A stretch of DNA of 64,000 bases, taken from DASRHT01 sp035650355. Lineage in GTDB: Bacteria > Chloroflexota > Ktedonobacteria > Ktedonobacterales > Ktedonobacteraceae. The notes beneath the pieces were generated by a model, which saw only the letters and a program-made list of their open reading frames with translations, was not told where the DNA came from and searched no databases. The translations under genes and the position numbers were made by a program. The stretch is from positions 183,844-247,843 of the forward strand of contig DASRHT010000080.1 of NCBI GenBank assembly GCA_035650355.1. The letters run 5' to 3'. Positions 16,778 to 22,607 of the stretch are shown here, in pieces (the first letter of the stretch is position 1; each line of letters starts with the position of its first letter).

Positions 16778-17728
16778 TCAGTTCAGGCTCCGTCGATAGG
16801 AAATTTCTTTTTTGGTTGTGCTAAATCCAAGCGAACGATAGTGCTCTAGCGTCTCAGGCGATTCACCCCAGGATTCGATTTCGAGTATTTCAGGATCTTG
16901 GGGGAGTAGCCAGTGGATGGCTGTCAGGAGGAGCGCAAGGGAAAGATTGGCCTCGCGATATTGCGCGACAATGCCGGGTGCATCGATGAGGCCAGTTGGA
17001 ACTTTACGCTCTTCAGTGAGTTGTTCGCTTAGATTAGCGCGACAGGTGCCCGCTATGGTGCCATCCGGGGCGAAGAGCAAGAATATCCCTGCATGATTGA
17101 GACCGGGCAGGAACTGAGTAACCTCCTCCTCGGTACAGCGCAGATGGCCCCAATAGCCTTCATAACAGCGATTGAGCGCCTCGGTATACAGGTCTACCCG
17201 TTCGATCTGATCGTAACTTTGTACGGTAAAGCCCTGCGGCAGAGCCGGAGTCGGAAACGACTGCTTGCCTCTCAGGCTCAGGCGAGTAGAGGTCGAGACC
17301 GGTTCAAAGCCATGTTTGCGTACAAAGAGACGGGCCTCCTCATGCTGGACTGGAACGTAGGTACGTAGAGCCTGTGCGTTGAGTTCAGTGGCACGTTCAA
17401 GCAAACGAGCGAAGATCTGACCGCCAATACCCTGGCGCCTCCAGGAAGGGCGGACCGTTATATAGATATCGGCGTTGGCATCGATGAGCGTCTTTTGGAT
17501 CAGGCCATAACCGATCAAAGAGGTACTATCCGAGAGAGTAGCAACCCAGTTATTAAGAGCCGGATCTTGTCCAGACCAGGTCAATTGTTCATGCAGGGCA
17601 GCTTCCGTCAACTGCTCCCCGGTCTGATCTGTCTTTTCGATCTCATGAAACAGACTGACCAGAGCAGTTAAATCGCGTTGCAGATCGAGCCGGCGGTAGG
17701 TCAGGGTATTGGAGGGCTCATGCTCCAT
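16778..17728 (-). CDS. Tandem GNAT N-acetyltransferase
   Basis: The protein has about 316 residues with two GNAT domains. The first holds the acetyl-CoA loop in VRPSWRRQGIGGQIFARLLE near residue 93; the second, more degenerate, includes TGLIDAPGIVAQYREANLSL and ends with EHYRSLGFSTTKKEISY. In such tandem proteins one domain is often catalytic and the other structural. Substrate unknown. ATG 17728 is chosen over an upstream TTG because AAGGAG lies 8 bp before it. It is a single gene with weak stem-loops (CGCTTGA/TCAAGCG at 16748-16765) between it and the propeller gene. Confidence 0.85.
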   Translation of the reverse strand: MEHEPSNTLTYRRLDLQRDLTALVSLFHEIEKTDQTGEQLTEAALHEQLTWSGQDPALNNWVATLSDSTSLIGYGLIQKTLIDANADIYITVRPSWRRQGIGGQIFARLLERATELNAQALRTYVPVQHEEARLFVRKHGFEPVSTSTRLSLRGKQSFPTPALPQGFTVQSYDQIERVDLYTEALNRCYEGYWGHLRCTEEEVTQFLPGLNHAGIFLLFAPDGTIAGTCRANLSEQLTEERKVPTGLIDAPGIVAQYREANLSLALLLTAIHWLLPQDPEILEIESWGESPETLEHYRSLGFSTTKKEISYRRSLN

Positions 17729-17856
17729 CAGGAGTTCTCCTTCCAAGAATATAGATAATCTTTATCTTATTGTATAGATTACGCCTTCCAGGGCTGAAAG
17801 CTCACAAATTGGGGATGGAACCTTTTATCTTCCTGGCTGCAAAATTGCTCCCCGCC

Positions 17857-18417
17857 TTATCTCTTCCGCCCCACTGGGCAGATCGGTTGGAAGACGCAGA
17901 CGCGGCACTTGGCGGCTCGCTGGCGCGTGAGGGGAGGGGGCTGTTGCTCCGTACAACGGACCATCTCTGTGAGCAAACGGATCACCTTTTTTCTGAGCGC
18001 GGGCGTGTACTCGACGGTGAAGTCGCGGTCGGCGTAGCGCAGGATGCCGTGCGTTGGGGGCTGCTCGAAGTAGTCTTCGAGGATCAGGCAGTAGGCCGCG
18101 ATCTGCACCATGTGGTTGCTATACGGCGCGGTGGCATCTTGCACGGAGAGCTTGAGTTCGATGGGGATCGGGCGACCGTCGGGTGAGCGAACAACATAAT
18201 CGGGCTTGCCCACCAGCGGGTAGGCGCTGGAGGTTAAGAGTTCCCCCTGGCCATCTGCATCCTCGTAGACCAGCTCGCCAGGAGGCAGGCCCAGCGCTCT
18301 GTGCCATTCCTCAATCAGCCGCCTGCGCTGAGAACGGCGCTCGTTGAGCAGCAGGATAAAGATCGCTAAGGACAGCAGAAGCAGACCCAACCCGATTGGA
18401 AGCAAAATGTTGTTCAT
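17857..18417 (-). CDS. Membrane-anchored Cas4-like PD-(D/E)XK nuclease, C-terminal half
   Basis: The 186-residue protein starts with one transmembrane helix (residues 4-24), then a basic NERRSQRRR that puts the rest in the cytosol. A Cas4/Dna2-type PD-(D/E)XK core follows: Asp73 in VGKPDYVV, Glu87 and Lys89 in PIELKLS, and a QxxxY-like motif QIAAYC at 105. Cys171, Cys174 and Cys180 are placed like the three C-terminal iron-sulfur ligands of Cas4. The first ligand of a normal Cas4 is missing here but occurs in the upstream gene (18604-19020). No CRISPR array or cas genes are in the window, so a recombination or repair role at the membrane is more likely. The domain call is good; function is unknown. 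Confidence 0.75.
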   Translation of the reverse strand: MNNILLPIGLGLLLLSLAIFILLLNERRSQRRRLIEEWHRALGLPPGELVYEDADGQGELLTSSAYPLVGKPDYVVRSPDGRPIPIELKLSVQDATAPYSNHMVQIAAYCLILEDYFEQPPTHGILRYADRDFTVEYTPALRKKVIRLLTEMVRCTEQQPPPLTRQRAAKCRVCVFQPICPVGRKR

Positions 18418-18446
18418 GATTGCCGGTGTCCTTACCTGCGCGTACT

Positions 18447-18620
18447 GATATGGGACCGTGTACGCCGTAGGGGCATCCCTTGCGGGTGCCCTGTAGAACG
18501 GGGGCCAGCCCCGCCCCTACCGTATGATCAATAGATATGGGACCGTGTACGCCGTAGGGGCATCCCTTGCGGGTGCCCTGTAGGGCGGGGGCCAGCCCCG
18601 CCCCTACCGTATGATCAATA
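18447..18620. repeat. Tandem repeat, two 87-bp units
   Basis: Two almost identical 87-bp units (18447-18533 and 18534-18620) each contain the palindrome CGTAGGGGC...GGTGCCCTGTAG and the hairpin GGGGCCAGCCCC. The right unit supplies the stop codon and last residues of the upstream gene at 18604. The unit shares its GTAGGGGCA/TGCCCTGTAG core with the repeat at 51612-51687. Two copies without unique spacers exclude a CRISPR array. Confidence 0.85.
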
Positions 18621-19020
18621 GATATGATATCGCTATCAGCGATAAGGCCAGTATCAAGAGTATCGTGGCGAGAATGGCTAAGCGGCGCATATAGCCGCTG
18701 CTCCTGGGAAGGGCAACGCGCTCTTCCTCGACCTCAGCGACTGCTTCGGCGTGCTCGGCGTGTTGCTCTCGGCCCTCGTCAAAGGCACCGCGACGCAAGA
18801 GAAGCTGCTCGATCACCTGGTATTCGGGCAGGGCGGTCGCCTGCTGGCCGTGCTCATGCTCCAGCGCGACCATCTCCGCGAATAGCTCTTCGGTGTTGGC
18901 CTGGGCAAACGGCTCGTACTGCTCGTGCCACCAGGCGAGGGGGCAATATTCGAAGCTCGCCACCTCGCTAGCAGTAAAAATGCGCTGCGATTGCTGTTGT
19001 TGTTGCTGCCTCTGTTGCAT
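18604..19020 (-). CDS. Cas4-like N-terminal half with C-terminal membrane anchor
   Basis: The 138-residue protein starts with a glutamine-rich tract (8 Gln of the first 10), then TASEVASFEYCPLAWWHEQY, the helix and first-cysteine motif that opens Cas4/AddB-type nucleases (Cys26). LEHEHGQQ near residue 55 resembles their conserved histidine. A charged linker leads to one C-terminal transmembrane helix (residues 112-136), so it is tail-anchored with the motif in the cytosol. It lacks the nuclease core, which is in the next gene (17857-18417). The final codons and stop lie in the 87-bp repeat. Ribosome binding site weak (TAAAG). Pairing with the downstream protein to form one enzyme is my inference. 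Confidence 0.6.
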   Translation of the reverse strand: MQQRQQQQQQSQRIFTASEVASFEYCPLAWWHEQYEPFAQANTEELFAEMVALEHEHGQQATALPEYQVIEQLLLRRGAFDEGREQHAEHAEAVAEVEEERVALPRSSGYMRRLAILATILLILALSLIAISYLLIIR

Positions 19021-19043
19021 AATTGCTAACTTTACTGCTCTAT

Positions 19044-19199
19044 TTAATGTATGCTGGTTGATACACGCAGGGCAGGGGCAAGCCTGCCCCTACACATAGA
19101 AATCTCCTATGATAATGCTGCTTAATGTATGCTGGTTGATACACGCAGGGCAGGGGCAAGCCCTGCCCCTACACATACAAATCTCCTATGATAATGGCG
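19044..19199. repeat. Tandem repeat, two units of about 78 bp
   Basis: Units begin at 19044 and 19122. Each has TTAATGTATGCTGGTTGATA, a hairpin GGGCAGGGGCAAG...CCTGCCCC and the tail CTCCTATGATAATG. The right unit carries one extra base in the loop and provides the stop codon of the HD-domain gene (19186). The sequence differs from the 87-bp units nearby. Confidence 0.85.
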
Positions 19200-19770
19200 C
19201 AGGAATGCCGGCCAGCCCGAGCACATCGGCAATACTTGACATAGCCTCGATGACAAAGGCGATGTGCTCATCCAGGTCAACGCCCAGTTCCTGCGCCCCT
19301 TTGATCAGGTCGTCGCGGTTGACGCCGGCGGCAAAGCCTTTGGATTTCATTTTTTTGCGCACGGAAGAGACCTCCAGCCCGATAATGCTCTTATTTGGCC
19401 TCACCAGTGCTGTAGCGGTAACCATGCCGGTGACCTCGTCGCAGGCGTAGAGTCCCTTTGAGAGCAGATCGCTGCGGGGATGGGTGTCCAGGTTGAGATC
19501 GTTATGGGCCAGAATGGCGTAAATAATGCGTTCATCGTAGCCGTCTGCGCGCAGCCATTGCGCAGAAATTTGCGTGTGCTTGCGCAGATCGGGATACTCC
19601 TCGTAGTCGCAATCGTGCAGCAGGCCGGTCATCGCCCAGATCTCCTCGTCCTCGCCATATTTGCGGGCATAGAAGCGCATCGCGGCCTCGACAGAAAGCA
19701 TATGTTTTTGCAGATTCTCATTTTTTACATGACTGGTCATCAAATTGTAAGCATCATTGCGTGTTGGCAT
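19186..19770 (-). CDS. HD-domain (HDIG) phosphohydrolase
   Basis: The 194-residue protein is a short HD-superfamily hydrolase. Metal ligands are seen in MLSVEAAMRFYA, LLHDCDYEEYPD (HD pair) and HTQISAQWL, plus AILAHNDL. The C-terminal half (DEVTGMVTATALVRPNKSI) is typical of HDIG proteins usually annotated as phosphatases or dNMP hydrolases. The substrate is unknown. It precedes the split Cas4-like genes on the same strand, separated by the 78-bp tandem repeats; co-transcription is possible but the repeats make it uncertain. The last codons come from the repeat. Confidence 0.85.
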   Translation of the reverse strand: MPTRNDAYNLMTSHVKNENLQKHMLSVEAAMRFYARKYGEDEEIWAMTGLLHDCDYEEYPDLRKHTQISAQWLRADGYDERIIYAILAHNDLNLDTHPRSDLLSKGLYACDEVTGMVTATALVRPNKSIIGLEVSSVRKKMKSKGFAAGVNRDDLIKGAQELGVDLDEHIAFVIEAMSSIADVLGLAGIPAPLS

Positions 19771-19802
19771 GCTTGATCCTCTTCACTATATACAATTCCT
19801 TG

Positions 19803-19867
19803 CAGCCGACCTGAGCGAAGCTAGCGCATGTAGCTCCCCGCTTCATCGTGGGAGCGTTGGTCGGCTG
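19803..19867. repeat. Family C palindromic repeat, intergenic copy
   Basis: CAGCCGACC at 19803-19811 pairs with GGTCGGCTG at 19859-19867 and encloses the core GTAGCTCCCCGCTTCATCGT. The same core occurs at 29530, 37432 (inverted) and 51647 with different outer arms. It lies 32 bp upstream of the HD gene. Confidence 0.75.
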
Positions 19868-20071
19868 GTATAGCAGATTGTTTTCACCGAAATTTGGCGC
19901 TCGTGGGGTTATTATAGCATAGCTAACAGGCTGGTGCGCATACCTATACCTTTCATGTTTTGTATTTTTTATTTCAAAAAAATATTAAGTGTAACCTCCT
20001 GCGTACTTATAAATGATGAACCTGGGGGGCATGCCGTCTACGCCTTTGTCCAGATCAGTAAAGTTTTATCA

Positions 20072-20131
20072 CAATATAGCGATAGCTCCCTTCGTTTAAA
20101 ATCGGGATCGTTGCTATATTGCCTGTTTTTA
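20072..20131 (+). promoter_or_regulatory. Leader hairpin with T-tract before the lipoprotein gene
   Basis: CAATATAGC (20072-20080) pairs with GCTATATTG (20113-20121), with partial pairing inside, and is followed by CCTGTTTTT. It ends 29 bp before the ATG at 20160. The layout resembles an attenuator or intrinsic terminator in a leader, though it may instead end transcription from upstream. Confidence 0.4.
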
Positions 20132-20159
20132 TTGGGGAACACGAAGGAGGTTTTGTATC

Positions 20160-20996
20160 ATGGTACTTCTAAAACGTTTTTCTCTCGCAATCATGGGACT
20201 GGTGATGTTGTTGCTGGTTGCGGCCTGCGGTGGCACTACTACCACCGGCTCTGGCTCGACCCCTACCGCCGCCCCTACCACTGCGCCAGCCGCCGTCATT
20301 AAAACAGCCTCGGCGACCGTTGGTGGCAAGAGCGTGACGATCCTGACCGATGCCAAAGGCATGACCCTCTATTATTACACGCCGGATACAACTACGACAC
20401 AAAGTTGCACAGGTCAATGTCTTGTCAACTGGCCTGCCGCAGTGTTCACCGGAACGGGACAGCCTACTGCTGCTGCACAGTTGCCTGGTACGCTTGCTAC
20501 ATTGCAAGTTTCTGGAGGCAATCAGATCACTTACAACGGGCATTTGCTGTACACCTTTATTGGTGACAAGGCTCCTGGCGATGTCAATGGTGAGGGCAAA
20601 GGCAACGTGTGGTTCGTTGCTACGACCGATCTGACATCTCCGGTCCTTAAAACGGCCTCCGCGACAGTTGGTGGCAAGACCGTGACGATCCTGACCGACG
20701 AAAAAGGCATGACCCTCTACTATTTCACACCGGATACCGCCACGACAACCGCCTGTACCGGTGGCTGTGCTCAGGCTTGGCCTCCCTTAGTCCTCAGTGG
20801 AACAGGTCAGCCCACGCCTGAGGGATTGTCCAAAGGTACATTAGGTGTATTGCAGGATGCCAACGGGAACCAGGTGACGTACAATGGGCATTTACTGTAC
20901 ACTTTCGCTAAAGATACAGCTCCTGGTCAGACTAATGGCCAAGGCGTAGGCGGGAAATGGTTCGTGGCCACAACCGATCTGGCCGTCATGAAATAG
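20160..20996 (+). CDS. Lipoprotein with two COG4315-type repeats (Lipoprotein_15)
   Basis: The 278-residue protein has a lipoprotein signal (VMLLLVAACGG, lipid Cys23), a threonine/proline-rich linker, and two homologous domains of about 115 residues. Both contain ASATVGGK.VTILTD.KGMTLYYxTPDT, a Cys pair in CTGQC or CTGGC, W-P, then NGHLLYTF..D.APG. The fold is the secreted repeat of unknown function found in many Gram-positive-like bacteria and implicated by some authors in extracellular electron transfer or redox, without firm evidence. AAGGAGG precedes the ATG. The domains have diverged moderately, so the duplication is not recent. The product should be anchored outside the membrane. Confidence 0.88.
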   Translation: MVLLKRFSLAIMGLVMLLLVAACGGTTTTGSGSTPTAAPTTAPAAVIKTASATVGGKSVTILTDAKGMTLYYYTPDTTTTQSCTGQCLVNWPAAVFTGTGQPTAAAQLPGTLATLQVSGGNQITYNGHLLYTFIGDKAPGDVNGEGKGNVWFVATTDLTSPVLKTASATVGGKTVTILTDEKGMTLYYFTPDTATTTACTGGCAQAWPPLVLSGTGQPTPEGLSKGTLGVLQDANGNQVTYNGHLLYTFAKDTAPGQTNGQGVGGKWFVATTDLAVMK

Positions 20997-21022
20997 CTCT
21001 TCTCCCTCCTCACTTTATCACG

Positions 21023-21054
21023 GGTCTGGTATCTAACACATACCAGACCTTTTT
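21023..21054 (+). terminator. Intrinsic terminator of the lipoprotein gene
   Basis: GGTCTGGTAT (21023-21032) pairs perfectly with ATACCAGACC (21040-21049) and is followed directly by TTTTT. The MITE at 21060 entered its T-rich tail. Confidence 0.9.
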
Positions 21055-21246
21055 GTGTACAGGGCTTTTCCGTTTTCGTCATGCTCGCAGGGCCAAGCCC
21101 TGCTCGCAAGAGGAGAGAGGCGCAGGCAACGCCACATCGCGGCGTTGCCTGCGCCTCTCTCCTCTTGCCCTGCGTCCCGTTGGGGGCGCGCATCCCGTCG
21201 GCAGGAGTTAAGAGGAGAGGAACACGGAAAAGCCCTGTTTTGTGTA
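21051..21246. mobile_element. MITE-like element, family B copy 1
   Basis: The element (21060-21237) starts CAGGGCTTTTCCG and ends CGGAAAAGCCCTG, with the 9-bp direct repeat TTTTGTGTA at 21051-21059 and 21238-21246. Inside is a long perfect stem beginning AAGAGGAGAGAGGCGCAGG (about 26 bp). The end motif CAGGGCTTTTC matches family A. It is inserted in the T-tail of the terminator at 21023-21054 and duplicated it. Confidence 0.88.
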
Positions 21247-21310
21247 TGTTCCCTATAGACATCTTGTTGGCTATCTACTAATATAGAGGAGAAGAATTTG
21301 AAGCTGTGCT

Positions 21311-21427
21311 AATTTCAGTATCCTCAAGCGGATCGAGATAGCCACCTGCTCCCACCTGCTCCCCTTGAGGGGCAGTATAGCGTCAGACCCGAAGATGTCA
21401 AGCGGAAAGGCAATAAGGAAAAGTACC
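21311..21427. repeat. Family D repeat with outward promoter, copy 1
   Basis: This segment is shared with 35568-35680. It opens AATTTCAGTATCCTCAAGCG, carries an inverted pair CTCAAG/CTTGAG, then AGTATAGCGTCA and ATGTCAAG, and runs into the ribosome binding region of the racemase gene. On the minus strand it contains TTGACA (21396-21401), 16 bp, TATACT (21374-21379), a near-consensus promoter pointing away from the gene. Confidence 0.75.
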
Positions 21428-22444
21428 ATGCTGCATATCGATGCTAAACCCGTTGACCTCAGACTCAGTACGCCCTTTCGCATTTCACGCGGCGTACAAT
21501 ATACCTCGTCTAATGTCATTGTCCAGATTACTTATGGCGAGATTACGGGCTATGGCGAAGCTTCTCCCACCGAATACTACGGGGAAAGCCCGGAGACGGC
21601 CCTGGCCTGCATTGCGTTGTTTGCGGGCAACCTGGGCGACGATCCATTCCTGATCGAGGATATTCTACAGAAGCTCGATAAGATCATCGGCCTGAATCCC
21701 TCTGTCAAGGCTGCTGTAGATATGGCGCTGTACGATATCATGGGCAAGGTGCTCGGTGTACCGCTCTATAAGTTGCTGGGCCTCAACCCTGAGCGAGCTG
21801 CATCCACCTCTTTTACCATTGGCATCGATACGCCGGGCGAGATGGCGAAAAAGGCATTAGCGGCCAAAGAGTATCCCATCCTGAAGATCAAGCTTGGCAC
21901 CAGGCACGATCTTGAGATCGTCAAGGCCATTCGCGAGGTTTCAACGGCGACGATTCGCGTGGATGCAAACTCGGCCTGGACGCCCAAAGAGGCCATTCAC
22001 AAAATCAATGCTCTGGTACCATACAACATAGAGTTTGTGGAACAGCCCGTGCCCGCGCACGACCTCGCCGGACTCAAGCTGGTGCGCGACAATGTATCGC
22101 TTCCCATCATCTCTGACGAGAGCTCCGTCACCGTAGACGATATCCCCCGGCTGGTCGAGCACGTTGACGGCATCAACATCAAGTACATGAAATGCGGCGG
22201 CATCAACCGCGCCTTGAAAATGATCCACGTCGCCCGCGCCCATAACCTGCGCGTCATGATCGGCTGTATGATCGAAAGCGCCATCGCCATCACCGCCGCC
22301 GCCCACCTGACCCCACTGGTAGATTATGCCGACCTTGACGGCAACCTGCTCATCGATAATGATCCATTTACGGGCGTCACCGTCAAAAACGGCAAACTGA
22401 TCTTGCCCGACGCGCCCGGATTGGGAGTAAAGCCGCGCGCATAG
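21428..22444 (+). CDS. Enolase-superfamily racemase (dipeptide epimerase / DgcA-like)
   Basis: The 338-residue protein is a muconate-lactonizing-type enolase-superfamily member. The acid-base lysine lies in ILKIKLGT, metal ligands in VDANSAWT, EFVEQPV and SDESSV, and the second lysine in NIKYMKCGG. The TSFTIGIDTPGEMAKKAL segment is typical of L-Ala-D/L-Glu epimerases. Because a DUF1611 protein is encoded 3 kb away, an N-acetyl-D-glutamate racemase (DgcA) is an equally good reading: DgcN, its partner in marine bacteria, belongs to DUF1611. The start at ATG 21428 lies 9 bp after AAGGAAA contributed by the family D repeat. Ligand specificity is not readable from the sequence. Confidence 0.85.
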   Translation: MLHIDAKPVDLRLSTPFRISRGVQYTSSNVIVQITYGEITGYGEASPTEYYGESPETALACIALFAGNLGDDPFLIEDILQKLDKIIGLNPSVKAAVDMALYDIMGKVLGVPLYKLLGLNPERAASTSFTIGIDTPGEMAKKALAAKEYPILKIKLGTRHDLEIVKAIREVSTATIRVDANSAWTPKEAIHKINALVPYNIEFVEQPVPAHDLAGLKLVRDNVSLPIISDESSVTVDDIPRLVEHVDGINIKYMKCGGINRALKMIHVARAHNLRVMIGCMIESAIAITAAAHLTPLVDYADLDGNLLIDNDPFTGVTVKNGKLILPDAPGLGVKPRA

Positions 22445-22607
22445 TTATATAACTATTATGTCAAATTATAGCTGAAAACCTTTTTGCAGCTCTTCTTGTG
22501 TGACTTGAAGAGCTTTTTTGCGTTTTATAAAGTGAATAACTTTGCGTATATGAAAACAATGCAATTCTGCAAAACGCGCTTTTCTCTAGAAAAGGAACTC
22601 ACTGCAT

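Noticed and set aside
18447..18620. Possible CRISPR array in direct repeats near a Cas4-like gene
   Set aside because: Only two 87-bp units follow each other with no spacers; units contain palindromes longer than CRISPR repeats, and there are no other cas genes.
19044..19199. Second possible short CRISPR
   Set aside because: Two 78-bp tandem units with a simple hairpin and no spacers.
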